The notes: a model not told the origin generated them from the letters alone. 64,000 nucleotides of DNA from an uncultured Myxococcales bacterium (GCA_937975765.1 CALJUR010000109.1:11888-75887); one strand, 5' to 3'. Shown: positions 16,470 to 26,285, counted from the first letter of the stretch. Numbers and translations: made by a program.

Positions 16470-18143
16470 CTAGAAGAGCCCCTGGATGACGCCGTCCCCG
16501 TCGATGTCGATCCGTTCCGCGGCGGGGCGCCTGGGCAGGCCCGGCATCAGCATCATGGGCCCGCAGACCGCCACCACGAACCCCGCCCCGGCGGACACCC
16601 TCGCCTCGCGCACCCGGATCCGGAAGCCCTTCGGCCGCCCCCGCACGTCGGGTTGGTCCGACAGCGACATCTGCGTCTTGGCCATGCACACCGGCAACCC
16701 GCCGTGGCCGCGCGCCTGCAACGCCTCGATGTCCTTCGCAGCCTGCGCGTCCCAGTCCACCCCGTCGGCGCCGTAGACCTGCGTCGCGATCGTCTCGACC
16801 TTGTCGCGCAGCCGCGCGTCCAGCGGGTACAGCGGCCGCAGCGCCGGCACCGGCCCGGCCAGCGCCTCCACGACCCGGTCGGCCAGTTCCAGGCCGCCCT
16901 CGCCGCCCCGCGCGAACACGTCGGAATGCGCCACCGCCACGCCGCGATCCCTCGCGGCCGCGGCCACCCGCTCCAGCTCGGCCGGCGTGTCCGACGCGAA
17001 CCGGTTGACCGCCACGACCACCGGCACGCCGAAGCGCGCCAGGATGTCCAGGTGCGCCTGCAGGTTCGGCAGCCCCCGCTCCAGCGCCGCCAGGTTCTCC
17101 TTCGCCAGGTCGTCCTTGCCCGCCCCGCCCTGCCACTTCAGGCTGCGCACCGTGGTCACCAGCACCACGGCCGACGGCGAGAATCCCGCCTGCCGGCTGA
17201 CGATGTCGAAGAACTTCTCGGCGCCCAGGTCCGACGCGAAGCCGGCCTCCGTGACCACGATGTCGGCCAGCCGCAGCGCGGCGCGCGTGGCCACCACCGA
17301 CGACGCGCCGTGCGCGATGTTGGCGAACGGACCCGCGTGCACGAAGCCCGGCCCGTGCTCGACGGTCTGCACCAGGTTCGGCAGCAGCGCGTCCTTCAGC
17401 AGCACGCTCATGGCACCTGACGCGTGCAGGTCCGCCGCCCGCACCTCGCTGCCGTCCGGCGCGGCGCCGACGACGATCCGCCCCAGCCGCTCCTTCAGGT
17501 CCGGCAGGTCCCGGGACAGCGCCAGGATCGCCATCACCTCGGACGACGCGGTGATGTCGAAACCCGTCTCGCGGGCCACCCCGTCGGTCTTCCCGCCCAG
17601 GCCGCACACGATGTTCCGCAGCGCGCGCTCGTTCATGTCCATCACGCGGCGCCACCGCACCGCCTTCGGGTCCATCGCCGGATCCCCCCCCTGGTGCAGG
17701 TGGTTGTCCACCATCGCCGCCAGCAGGTTGTGCGCCGACGTGACCGCGTGCAGGTCGCCCGTGAAGTGCAGGTTGATCGCTTCCATCGGCAGCAACTGCG
17801 ACCAGCCGCCTCCCGTCGCCCCGCCCTTGACGCCGAACACCGGCCCCAGCGACGGCTCGCGCACGCACACCATCGCGCGCCGCCCCTGCCGCACCAGCGC
17901 CTGCGCCAGCCCGACCGTCGTCGTGGTCTTGCCCTCGCCCGCCGGCGTCGGCGTCGTCGCCGTCACCAGCACCAGCCGCCCCTCGGGCCTCGACGACATC
18001 GACTGGAGGAAGGAGAGGTCGATCTTCGCGATGTGCCGGCCGTGTGGCAGCAGCGCCTCCGCCGGGATCCCGGCGCGTTCCGCCACCTTTTCGATGGGGT
18101 CCAGCGCGACCTGCTGCGCGACTTCCAGGTTCGTGACGGGCAT
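16470..18143 (-). CDS. fhs: Formate--tetrahydrofolate ligase
   Basis: Makes 10-formyl-THF from formate, THF and ATP; it is the entry of formate into one-carbon metabolism and part of the methyl branch of the Wood-Ljungdahl pathway. The 557 residues are full length. The ATP site TPTPAGEGKTTTTVGLAQAL lies near 65-85, followed by VREPSLGPVFGVKGGATGGG, LHFTGDLHAV and the GRIVVGA / ALLPNLVQTVEHGP blocks; the C-terminus ends DIDGDGVIQGLF as expected. ATG at 18143 has a GGGAGG site. It stands alone, converging on the RlmK-like gene. With the H2/Hdr operon it hints at an acetogenic or formate-using lifestyle, but no other Wood-Ljungdahl gene is in view. Confidence 0.97.
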   Translation of the reverse strand: MPVTNLEVAQQVALDPIEKVAERAGIPAEALLPHGRHIAKIDLSFLQSMSSRPEGRLVLVTATTPTPAGEGKTTTTVGLAQALVRQGRRAMVCVREPSLGPVFGVKGGATGGGWSQLLPMEAINLHFTGDLHAVTSAHNLLAAMVDNHLHQGGDPAMDPKAVRWRRVMDMNERALRNIVCGLGGKTDGVARETGFDITASSEVMAILALSRDLPDLKERLGRIVVGAAPDGSEVRAADLHASGAMSVLLKDALLPNLVQTVEHGPGFVHAGPFANIAHGASSVVATRAALRLADIVVTEAGFASDLGAEKFFDIVSRQAGFSPSAVVLVTTVRSLKWQGGAGKDDLAKENLAALERGLPNLQAHLDILARFGVPVVVAVNRFASDTPAELERVAAAARDRGVAVAHSDVFARGGEGGLELADRVVEALAGPVPALRPLYPLDARLRDKVETIATQVYGADGVDWDAQAAKDIEALQARGHGGLPVCMAKTQMSLSDQPDVRGRPKGFRIRVREARVSAGAGFVVAVCGPMMLMPGLPRRPAAERIDIDGDGVIQGLF

Positions 18144-18173
18144 GGCTGCCTCCCTCGCAATGGGCCGGCCGCC

Positions 18174-18203
18174 ACGCTAGCGAATCCCCGCCACCCGCGT
18201 CAA
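18174..18203 (-). promoter_or_regulatory. Candidate sigma-70 promoter for fhs
   Basis: Minus strand TTGACG (18203-18198), 18-base spacer, TAGCGT (18179-18174), about 30 bases before the fhs start. Confidence 0.45.
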
Positions 18204-18209
18204 GGGCAG

Positions 18210-19130
18210 TCAGGCGACGCCGTCGATCGGGGGCACCGGGACAGGGAACACGATCCGCTCGGACAGGTTCTGGGGCAGGCCGGCGGAATCGACCTGCACC
18301 AGGATCACGTCCAGCCAGTCCGACGCACGAAGCCGCCGGGTCAGGGCCTGCGGCGCGTCGCCGTTCGCCTGCAGCGCGGGATGGAACCGGTCGGAGACCA
18401 GGTACATTGCGATCCGTTCGCTGGTGACCTCGGGCAGCCAGTTCCTCGCCACGTGGGAACGGAACTCCCGGCAGAAGATCGCCCCGTCCAGCCCTTCCGC
18501 GAACACGTCCAGCGACACCGGGCCCGGGGCGTCCGTCAGGATCACGGACAGCCGCCCCTCCTTGTCCGCGCCCAGAAGGTCGATCCAGAAGCGCGTCGTG
18601 GCCCGGTTCTGGTCGGCCAGCGACGTCTTGAAGACCTGGGCGGGGAACTGCAGCAGGAAGCGGTGGGGAAGGGCGCCCTGCAGGAACTTCTTCCCGTGCT
18701 GCACCACGTGCGCCTGCACGCCGGCAGGGGCCGCGGGCTTCGCGGAACGGGCGCCGCGATGCAGGTTCGTCCGGTCGAACGTGAACAGCAGCCCGCTGCG
18801 GATGTCTCGCCGGATCTCGTCGGCCTCCTGCCGGAAGCGGGTCGTCCCGTCCAGGCGGAACTCGATCCCTTCCAGGCATTCCTGCAGGGCGTCCATGCGC
18901 AGGACCAGCGTCCGCAGCCGCGCCCGGCTGAGGGCCCTGGGCGGCCTCACGTCGACGACACCCGGCGCCTCCTGCCGGTTCAGGGCCCACGCGGCGCCCC
19001 AGAGATCCAGGGGGTCCTTCAGCACCGCGGCCTCGTCCTTCGGACCGGCCGGCAGGTTCACGTAGGACACCCGCAGGGTCCCGGGATGGCTGGCGGAATC
19101 GAACCGGATGTTGCTGGGCAGATCGAACAC
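18210..19130 (-). CDS. Unknown protein downstream of a sigma factor
   Basis: I do not recognise this 306-residue protein. It is soluble, with no signal peptide or membrane segment, and mixed alpha/beta by eye. Sequence landmarks are FDLPSNIRFDSASHPGTLRV at the N-terminus, an Arg-rich helical middle (RALSRARLRTLVLRMDALQ, about 75-95) and a C-terminus ending VFPVPVPPIDG. The start used is GTG at 19130, which follows an ideal GGGAGG site by seven bases; an alternative ATG at 19208 would add 26 residues of Gly-rich, atypical sequence and overlap the sigma factor stop as ATGA. Either way it is in one operon with the sigma factor. A role as a partner or regulator of that factor is only a guess from position. 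Confidence 0.6.
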   Translation of the reverse strand: MFDLPSNIRFDSASHPGTLRVSYVNLPAGPKDEAAVLKDPLDLWGAAWALNRQEAPGVVDVRPPRALSRARLRTLVLRMDALQECLEGIEFRLDGTTRFRQEADEIRRDIRSGLLFTFDRTNLHRGARSAKPAAPAGVQAHVVQHGKKFLQGALPHRFLLQFPAQVFKTSLADQNRATTRFWIDLLGADKEGRLSVILTDAPGPVSLDVFAEGLDGAIFCREFRSHVARNWLPEVTSERIAMYLVSDRFHPALQANGDAPQALTRRLRASDWLDVILVQVDSAGLPQNLSERIVFPVPVPPIDGVA

Positions 19131-19204
19131 GATGTGTCCTCCCGGCGGTTGTCCGCCTCCCTCGTCGCTCCCCGGCCCGACGCCCGTGCAGGCGCCGCCG
19201 GCGG

Positions 19205-20398
<1,194 letters not shown>

Positions 20399-20521
20399 CT
20401 CCCTGCCCCGCACAGGCCGTTCCGGGAACCCGCCGGGCGGCGGCGGCGCGGCCACACGGATGCGGCCGTACCGCGCGACGCCCCGGCAGGTCACCGGCTG
20501 GAAGCACGGATCCGGCAGGGA

Positions 20522-20833
20522 TCAGAAGCGGCGCGGACCGCGATCGTAGCCGCCACCGCCGTAGCCGCCGCTGCCGCCACGCTCCTCGCGCTCGCGGGGG
20601 TAGTCGACCTTGACGGCCCGGCCGTCGATGATCTGGCCGTCCATCTCGTCCTTGCACTTCGCGGCGGCCTCGTCCGACGAGAAGGTCACGAACCCGAACC
20701 CCTTCGACCGGCCGGTGTCGCGATCGGTGATGACCTTCACGTCCTCGATCTGGCCGTAGCGCTCGCACGCCTCGCGCAGACTGGACTCGTTCGTCGCCCA
20801 CGCCAGGCCACCCAGGAACAGCTTGTTCTTCAT
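20522..20833 (-). CDS. RRM-domain RNA-binding protein with Gly-rich tail
   Basis: Small RNA-binding protein of 103 residues, of the bacterial/cyanobacterial Rbp type. A single RRM spans about 1-80, with RNP2 (KLFLGGLAW) at the N-terminus and RNP1 (KGFGFVTF) in the middle. The tail is Gly/Arg/Tyr-rich (GGSGGYGGGGYDRGPRRF) and could bind RNA non-specifically. Proteins of this type are often cold-induced and thought to act as RNA chaperones. ATG at 20833 has a GGAG site eight bases upstream; the frame extends further but without a site. A near-consensus promoter at 21048-21076 gives an unusually long leader of about 200 bases, which contains a GGCACGCA / TGCGTGCC hairpin, recalling the long leaders of cold-shock mRNAs. 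Confidence 0.93.
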   Translation of the reverse strand: MKNKLFLGGLAWATNESSLREACERYGQIEDVKVITDRDTGRSKGFGFVTFSSDEAAAKCKDEMDGQIIDGRAVKVDYPREREERGGSGGYGGGGYDRGPRRF

Positions 20834-21047
20834 CTCGAACTCCGATTGCAGGCTCGTCGCCCGCCCAGGCACCCGCCCGAAATCCGGGCACCGGAGGCCA
20901 CCGCCATGCGGCGTCCGGCTTTCTCCTGATGCCCGGCACGCAACCTGCGTGCCGTTCGTTCATGCCGTGTCAGCGGGCTCCCTGGGAACCGGGAAGACTC
21001 GGTGGTGAAACGACTCGCGGCAGGAGGACCACCTCCGTTCCGGTGGA

Positions 21048-21076
21048 ACTATAGTCGTTTTCGCGGTTTGTTGCAA
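21048..21076 (-). promoter_or_regulatory. Strong sigma-70 promoter for the RRM gene
   Basis: Minus strand TTGCAA (21076-21071), exactly 17 bases, TATAGT (21053-21048), in the most AT-rich patch of the region. Expected start of transcription is near 21041, giving a leader of about 208 bases to the RRM ATG. Confidence 0.7.
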
Positions 21077-21242
21077 GAGGCTTTCCGCGGTGCCTGCGGA
21101 AGCCGTGATTCGGCACGGGAGGGAGCGTCGGCCCGAACCCGGTTTCCCTACCGCCCCCTCGGGGAATGCCGGAGGGCATGGGCCACTTCGTCTCGATTGG
21201 GTCATATCGCCTCTTTCCTGACAACCGCTATCCGAGATGCCT

Positions 21243-21340
21243 CCCGGCCAGCCTGGGCGGGCCGGAACGGCCCTGCTCCTGGCTGCTTCCCTACGGCAAT
21301 CTGGCGCTGCATGAAGGCCGGACCCCCGCCCCCAGCCGGG
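21243..21340 (-). ncRNA. ffs: Candidate signal recognition particle RNA (small type)
   Basis: On the minus strand a 98-base imperfect hairpin closes with CCCGG/CCGGG and GGGCGGG/CCCGCCC, then GGCC and TGC pairs. At its tip it reads CC-GUAG-GG-AAGCAGCC. The GNAR-type loop followed by 'GGAAGCAGCC' matches the 3' side of the SRP RNA apical domain that binds Ffh, and the size fits the 100-base bacterial form. Against it, the 5' side reads CCAGAUUG instead of the usual UCAGGU, with two extra bases, and no terminator or clear promoter is seen. Low confidence. Confidence 0.3.
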
Positions 21341-21510
21341 ACGGGACGCCACGCCTCCACCACGTCCCGGGGCGAACCGCGACGTTGACATTGATCAGGT
21401 TCGGCGGGATTCCTGGGCATAACGACGACCCCTCGGCTCCCCCCCGGAAATCCGGAGGGCTCCTCCCGGGGGTCGGTTCGTGGTTCCACCTCTCGCACCT
21501 TGGGGGCGTC

Positions 21511-22653
21511 ATGAGCCACTACGCGACCCCGATGATGGAAGTCCCCGACATGATCGTCGAGTCCGGGGGCAGGACGCTGGACCTCTGCTTCCAGTGCGGC
21601 ACGTGCAGCGGGACGTGCCCCTGGAACCTGGTCCGGGACTTCCGCGTCCGCGACATCCTCACCCGCGCCCAGCTGGGCCTGGAAGGCTACGAGGGCGAGG
21701 ATCTGTGGATGTGCGCCACCTGCAATGCCTGCGTGGACCGCTGCCCGCAGGGAGTCGAGATCGTCGACCTGGTCCGGACGATCCGCATGCTGATCGCCGA
21801 AACCGGCGCGGCGCCCAAGACGCTGCGGGCGGTGCTGGGCAGCGTGCAGTCGAACGGCAACCCCTGGTCCGGCGACCGCAACGCCCGCATGGCCTGGGTG
21901 AAGGACCAGCCGGTTCGCACCTTCGACGGCACGCACGAGTATGCCTACTTCACGTGCTGCACGCAGGCGTACGACCCGCGCAACGCGAAGGTGGTCCGCG
22001 CCGCCGTCCGGGTGCTGGACGCGGGCGGGGTGTCCTACGGCTTCGTGGGCGGCAGCGAGGCGTGCTGCGGCGACGCGGTGCGCAAGACCGGCGCCGAGAC
22101 GAACTTCCAGAACCTGGCGGCGCACAACGTCGGGCTGCTGAACGGCCTGGGCGTGAAGCACCTGCTGGTCCCGTCGCCCCACTGCCTGAACACGTTCCGG
22201 AAGGAGTACCCCGAACTGGGCGGCAAGTGGCAGGTCACCCACGTGGTCGAACTGCTGGCCGACCTGGTGATGTCGGGCCGCCTGGCCCTGAAGAACGCGG
22301 TCCCCCTGAAGACCATCTACCACGACCCCTGCTACCTCGGGCGCAACAACGGCATCTACGACGCGCCGCGGGACGTGCTGCGCGCCGTGCCCGGCCTGGA
22401 ACTGATGGAGTTCGGGCACACGCGCGAGGAGGCCGTCTGCTGTGGCGGAGGCGGCGGGCGCCTGTGGATGGAGACCCCCGTCGAGGAGCGGTTCGCGGTG
22501 CTGAAATTGAGGGAGGCCCAGGCGCGCGGCGCGGACGCGGTCGTCACGGCGTGCCCGTATTGCATCAGCATGTTCGAGGACGCGAAGACCGCGCTGGGCC
22601 TGGACCAGTTGCAGGTCCTGGACGTGGTCGAAGTCGTCGCGGCCGCGCTGTAG
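21511..22653 (+). CDS. Heterodisulfide reductase HdrBC-type fusion (HdrD-like) iron-sulfur protein
   Basis: Catalytic disulfide-reducing module that works with HdrA. The 380 residues join an HdrC-like N-terminus with two 4Fe-4S sites (CFQCGTCSGTCP from C26, CATCNACVDRCPQ from C68) to an HdrB-like part with two CCG domains: CC...GGSEACCGD around 150-190 and YHDPCYLGRNNG...CCGGGGGRLW around 270-315. These CCG domains hold the non-cubane clusters that cleave disulfides. HdrB and HdrC are separate genes in many organisms; here the fusion opens a complete HdrBC-A-MvhD-G-A operon. The ATG at 21511 begins MSHYATPMMEVPDM; an upstream extension lacks family sequence. The physiological disulfide is unknown. 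Confidence 0.88.
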   Translation: MSHYATPMMEVPDMIVESGGRTLDLCFQCGTCSGTCPWNLVRDFRVRDILTRAQLGLEGYEGEDLWMCATCNACVDRCPQGVEIVDLVRTIRMLIAETGAAPKTLRAVLGSVQSNGNPWSGDRNARMAWVKDQPVRTFDGTHEYAYFTCCTQAYDPRNAKVVRAAVRVLDAGGVSYGFVGGSEACCGDAVRKTGAETNFQNLAAHNVGLLNGLGVKHLLVPSPHCLNTFRKEYPELGGKWQVTHVVELLADLVMSGRLALKNAVPLKTIYHDPCYLGRNNGIYDAPRDVLRAVPGLELMEFGHTREEAVCCGGGGGRLWMETPVEERFAVLKLREAQARGADAVVTACPYCISMFEDAKTALGLDQLQVLDVVEVVAAAL

Positions 22654-22662
22654 GAGGCGAAC

Positions 22663-24627
22663 ATGGAACCGAGGATCGGCGTGTTCGTGTGTCACTGCGG
22701 TACCAACATCGCCGGCGTCGTGGACGTGAATCGCGTGGTCGAGGCCGCCGCCCGGTGGCCGGACGTGGTGCACGCCGTCGAGTACAAGTTCATGTGCTCG
22801 GACCCCGGCCAGGGGCTGGTCAAGGACGCCATCGTCAAGCACGACCTGTCGCGCGTGGTGGTGGCCGCCTGCTCGCCGCGCATGCACGAGCCGACCTTCC
22901 GGAAGGCGTGCGCGATGGCCGGCCTGAACCCCTACCTGTTCGAGATGGCCAACATCCGCGAGCACTGCTCCTGGGTGCACGAGGACAAGGAGGCCGCGAC
23001 CCTCAAGGCCATCGACATCGTGCGCGCGGCGGTGGCGAAGGCCCGGCTGCTGGAGCCTCTGCAGACGCGCTTCGTGCCGGTGACGCAGAAGGTGCTGGTC
23101 GTCGGCGGCGGCGTGGCCGGCATCCAGGCCGCGCTGGACATCGCCAACGCGGGCACCAAGGTCGTCATGGTGGAACGGGCGCAGTCCATCGGCGGCCACA
23201 TGGCCCAACTGGACAAGACGTTCCCCACGCTGGACTGCAGCGCCTGCATCCTGACGCCCAAGATGGTGCAGGTGGCCCAGCACCCGAACATCGAGTTGAT
23301 GACCTACAGCGAGGTCGAGTCGGTCGACGGCTTCGTGGGCAACTTCACCGTGAAGATCCGCCGCAAGGCCCGGTACGTGGACGAGGCGGTCTGCACGGCG
23401 TGCGGCGTCTGCATCGAGAAGTGCCCGAAGAAGGTGCCGTCGGAGTTCGACGAGGGCATGATGCCGCGGAAGGCGATCTACCGGTCCTTCCCGCAGGCCG
23501 TGCCCGGCCGGCCCGTCATCGACAAGGAGTCCTGCACCTACTTCAAGAACGGCAAGTGCAAGATCTGCGAAATCTTCTGCGAACCGAAGGCGATCCGCTG
23601 GGACGACCAGGACCAGGTCGTCGAGGAGAAGGTGGGCGCGATCCTGGTGGCGACGGGCATGGGCCTGATCGACCCGCACGGGCTGTCGCAGTGGGGCTAC
23701 GGGCGGTACCCGAACGTGCTGACGGGCCTGGAGTTCGAGCGCCTGAACAACGCGACCGGCCCGACCGGCGGCAGGATCGTGTTGAAGGACGGGAGCACCC
23801 CGAAGTCCGTCGCCATCCTGCACTGCATCGGCAGCCGCGACCGCAACCACAAGGAGTACTGCAGCCGCGTCTGCTGCATGTACGCGCTGAAGTTCGCGCA
23901 CCTGATCAAGGAGAAGACGCACGCGACGGTCTACAACTTCTACATCGACATGCGCTGCTTCGGCAAGGGTTACGAGGAGTTCTACAACCGCCTGCTGCAC
24001 GAGGGCGTCAAGTTCGTCCGCGGCAAGGCGGCCTTCGTGACCGACCAGGCGGCCAATGACGACGAGAAGGGCAAGCTGGTCGTGTCGGCGGAGTCCACCA
24101 CGCTGGGCGAGGTGCTGCGGGTGCCGGTGGACATGGTGATCCTGGCGTCCGCGGTGGCGCCGCAGAAGGACGCCGAGGCCGTCGCCCGGCAGTTCGGCAT
24201 GGGCCTCAGCCCCGACGGCTTCTTCATGGAGAAGCACCCCAAGCTGGAGCCCTTCAGCACGGCCACCGACGGCGTGTTCCTGGCCGGCGCCTGCCAGTCC
24301 CCGAAGGACATCCCGGACACGGTGGCGCACGGCGCGGCGGCGGCCTCCACGGCCCTGTCGCTGATCTCGCGCGGGACGGTCGAGGTCGAGTCCGCGACCG
24401 CGGAGGTCCTGACGGACTTCTGCAGCGGGTGCAAGGTCTGCCAGGACGTGTGCCCGTACGGCGCCATCTCGTTCCACGAGGACACGAAGCTGGCCGAGGT
24501 CAACGCCAGCGTGTGCAAGGGCTGCGGCACCTGCGTGGCCACGTGCCCGTCCGGCGCGATCGTCGGGCGGCACTTCAACGACCGGCAGATCCTGGCGCAG
24601 ATCGATGCGGCCTTCTTGTGGGAGTAG
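22663..24627 (+). CDS. hdrA: Heterodisulfide reductase subunit A (electron-bifurcating flavoprotein)
   Basis: FAD protein at the centre of flavin-based electron bifurcation; it splits H2 electrons between ferredoxin and the HdrB disulfide site. The 654 residues show the N-terminal cluster-binding VFVCHCGTNIAG (C10, C12), the FAD fold GGGVAGIQAALD from about 148, the HdrA-specific LDKTFPTLDCSACILTPKM block, a 4Fe-4S set CTACGVCIEKCPK at C244, further Cys (CTYFKNGKCKICEIFC) at about 290, and two C-terminal ferredoxin-type motifs starting at C587 and C618. All cluster ligands look intact and use Cys codons, with no in-frame UGA. It starts ten bases after the HdrBC-like gene with a GGAGG site. 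Confidence 0.96.
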   Translation: MEPRIGVFVCHCGTNIAGVVDVNRVVEAAARWPDVVHAVEYKFMCSDPGQGLVKDAIVKHDLSRVVVAACSPRMHEPTFRKACAMAGLNPYLFEMANIREHCSWVHEDKEAATLKAIDIVRAAVAKARLLEPLQTRFVPVTQKVLVVGGGVAGIQAALDIANAGTKVVMVERAQSIGGHMAQLDKTFPTLDCSACILTPKMVQVAQHPNIELMTYSEVESVDGFVGNFTVKIRRKARYVDEAVCTACGVCIEKCPKKVPSEFDEGMMPRKAIYRSFPQAVPGRPVIDKESCTYFKNGKCKICEIFCEPKAIRWDDQDQVVEEKVGAILVATGMGLIDPHGLSQWGYGRYPNVLTGLEFERLNNATGPTGGRIVLKDGSTPKSVAILHCIGSRDRNHKEYCSRVCCMYALKFAHLIKEKTHATVYNFYIDMRCFGKGYEEFYNRLLHEGVKFVRGKAAFVTDQAANDDEKGKLVVSAESTTLGEVLRVPVDMVILASAVAPQKDAEAVARQFGMGLSPDGFFMEKHPKLEPFSTATDGVFLAGACQSPKDIPDTVAHGAAAASTALSLISRGTVEVESATAEVLTDFCSGCKVCQDVCPYGAISFHEDTKLAEVNASVCKGCGTCVATCPSGAIVGRHFNDRQILAQIDAAFLWE

Positions 24628-24717
24628 CCCGCCCGGGCACGCAGGCGGAGTCGGCGGGTTTCCGAAGGAAACTCCCGACGGAGACGGAGTCGTCCCGGGC
24701 GCAACGGAGAGGTGACC

Positions 24718-25173
24718 ATGTCGAACGCATTCGAGCCCCGGATCGTGGTCCTGTGCTGCAACTGGTGCACTTACGCCGGCGCGGACCTGGCGGGCACCAG
24801 CCGCATGAAGTACGCCCCCAACGTGCGCCTGGTGCGCGTGATGTGCAGCGGGCGCATCGACCCGGCGTTCGTGCTGCGGGCCTTCCAGGACGGCGCGGAC
24901 GGCGTGCTGATCGCGGGCTGCCACCCGGGCGACTGCCACTACATCAACGGCAACCTGAAGACGATGCGGCGGTACCCGGCGCTGGAGACGATGGTCCAGC
25001 AGTTCGGGATCGAGCCGCACCGGCTGCGCCTGGAGTGGATCTCCGCGGCCGAGGGCGACCGGTTCGTCGAGGTCGTCAACGAGATGACGGAGCAGGTCCG
25101 GGCGCTGGGGCCGCTGGCCTGGAAGCAGCGCTCGGCGGTGGCGGACTTGTCGGGGTCTCCTCACGCGGGGTGA
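24718..25173 (+). CDS. mvhD: Hydrogenase delta subunit linking MvhGA to HdrA (MvhD)
   Basis: A 2Fe-2S electron-transfer protein that connects the hydrogenase small subunit to HdrA. The 151 residues carry the family blocks FEPRIVVLCCNWCTYAGADLA near the N-terminus, VRVMCSGRID (about 42-51) and GVLIAGCHPGDCHYINGN (about 61-78), giving the five expected Cys. ATG at 24718 has a GGAGAGG site; an in-frame GTG six bases upstream is less likely. It sits 90 bases after hdrA and four bases before mvhG. Confidence 0.95.
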   Translation: MSNAFEPRIVVLCCNWCTYAGADLAGTSRMKYAPNVRLVRVMCSGRIDPAFVLRAFQDGADGVLIAGCHPGDCHYINGNLKTMRRYPALETMVQQFGIEPHRLRLEWISAAEGDRFVEVVNEMTEQVRALGPLAWKQRSAVADLSGSPHAG

Positions 25174-25177
25174 TGCC

Positions 25178-26176
25178 ATGGGCGAAGAGAAGAAGAAGCT
25201 GCAGTTGGCCCTGTACTGGGCGGCGTCCTGCGGCGGCTGCGACGTGGCCGTGCTGGACGTGAACGAGAAGATCCTGGACATCGCGGCCGCGGCGGACATC
25301 CGGCTGTGGCCCATCGCGATGGACTACAAGTACAAGGACATCGAGAAGTGGGCCGATGGCGAGATCGACGTCTGCCTGTTCAACGGCGCCGTGCGCAACA
25401 GCGAGCAGTTGCACCTGGCGCGGCTGCTGCGGCAGAAGTCGAAGGTGATGGTGGCCTTCGGGGCCTGCGCCGCCTTCGGGGGGATCCCTGGCCTGGCCAA
25501 CCTGCACAGCCGGAAGACCATCTTCGAGGCGGTGTACGGCTACACGGCGTCCACGGTGAACCCCGAGGGGACGACGCCCCAGCCGACCCTGAAGGTGCCC
25601 GAGGGCGAGGTGCACCTCCCCGATTTCTTCGACGACGTCTACGCCCTGCACCAGGTGGTCCCGGTGGAGTACTTCGTGCCCGGCTGCCCGCCCACGCCCG
25701 ACACCATCATGACCGCGGTGAACGCCATCGTGACGGGCAACCTCCCGCCGGTCGGGTCGACCATCGCCAGCAACAAGTCGGTCTGCGACGACTGCAAGCG
25801 GAAGAAGTCCGACAAGCCGAAGGTCGAGGCGTTCCACCGGCCGCAGGAGATCCGGATCGACCCGGAGATCTGCCTGCTGGAGCAGGGGCTGACGTGCATG
25901 GGGTCGGCCACGCGCGGGGGATGCGGGGCGCTGTGCCCGTCCGTGAACATGCCGTGCCGCGGGTGCTACGGGCCGATGCCGAACAGCCTGGACGTGGGCG
26001 CGGACGCGCTGGCCGCCATGACGTCCATCGTGGATGCCGGGGACGAGAAGACGGCCAGGGAGAAGGCGGGCGCGCTGCACGACCCGCTGGGGACGTTCTA
26101 CCGGTTCACGCTGCCGGTGTCGATGCTGCGCCGGGCGCCGAAGCCGGTGCAGGGCGGAGGCCCCCCGACCCTGTAG
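25178..26176 (+). CDS. mvhG: [NiFe]-hydrogenase small subunit (MvhG type)
   Basis: Iron-sulfur small subunit of a cytoplasmic group 3 (Hdr-linked) hydrogenase, carrying electrons from the Ni-Fe site to MvhD. The 332 residues lack a Tat signal. Proximal-cluster ligands are in CGGCDVAVLD (C18, C21), AFGACAAFGG and VPGCPPTPD; C-terminal Cys (CDDCKRKK, CLLEQGLTCMG, CGALCPSVNMPCRGCYG) bind the medial and distal clusters. It follows mvhD by four bases. The stop codon TAG at 26174-26176 is the first triplet of the palindromic repeat family A. Confidence 0.95.
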   Translation: MGEEKKKLQLALYWAASCGGCDVAVLDVNEKILDIAAAADIRLWPIAMDYKYKDIEKWADGEIDVCLFNGAVRNSEQLHLARLLRQKSKVMVAFGACAAFGGIPGLANLHSRKTIFEAVYGYTASTVNPEGTTPQPTLKVPEGEVHLPDFFDDVYALHQVVPVEYFVPGCPPTPDTIMTAVNAIVTGNLPPVGSTIASNKSVCDDCKRKKSDKPKVEAFHRPQEIRIDPEICLLEQGLTCMGSATRGGCGALCPSVNMPCRGCYGPMPNSLDVGADALAAMTSIVDAGDEKTAREKAGALHDPLGTFYRFTLPVSMLRRAPKPVQGGGPPTL

Positions 26177-26232
26177 GGCGGGGGCCCCGTCCCCCGCCAT
26201 GGACCTGTAGGGCGGGGGCCCCGTCCCCCGCC
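26174..26232 (+). repeat. Palindromic repeat family A, two direct copies
   Basis: Two 25-base copies (26174-26198 and 26208-26232) each read TAG followed by a GGCGGGGGCCCC arm, GT and a CCCCCGCC arm. A wider 31-base unit, including CTG before TAG and ATGG after, is exactly repeated at 34-base spacing. The first copy's TAG is the mvhG stop. Other copies: 33377, 33612, 38354, 50352, 50395. A strong hairpin in the mvhG-mvhA spacer could stabilise or attenuate the message. Confidence 0.85.
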
Positions 26233-26285
26233 ATGGGGCTCGCCGGGAACGGTGTCGCCCAGGGCGCATGAAATGGAGGCTACCG

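Larger units (their letters stand above)
20834..21510. other. Longest non-coding stretch; structured leader region
   Basis: 677 bases lie between divergent RRM and hdr genes. The left third is the RRM leader and promoter. From about 21243 to 21480 there are four successive stem-loops: the SRP-like hairpin (21243-21340), GGGACG / CGTCCC arms next to it, CGAACC / GGTTCG arms (about 21373-21404) and a CCCC-rich hairpin (about 21426-21475, around CCGGAAATCCGG). Plus-strand TTGACA at 21385 has no convincing -10. Several short frames cross the region, but none has a ribosome site or protein-like composition. Confidence 0.5.

Noticed and set aside
16470..18143. Wood-Ljungdahl gene cluster
   Set aside because: Only fhs is present; no methylene-THF or CO dehydrogenase/acetyl-CoA synthase gene lies in the window.
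21340..21362. CGCCTCCACCA resembling a tmRNA 3' end
   Set aside because: No T-arm, no tag reading frame and no matching 5' end; it is simply part of a GC-rich stem.
21373..21410. TPP-riboswitch-like string on the minus strand (GAACCTGATC)
   Set aside because: The required CUGAGA element, the TAAT segment and the closing AGGGA are missing, and the downstream gene has no link with thiamin.
21385..21414. TTGACA as a promoter for the hdr operon
   Set aside because: The -35 is perfect, but at 17 or 18 bases only GATTCC/ATTCCT follows, which does not fit the -10 style of other promoters here.
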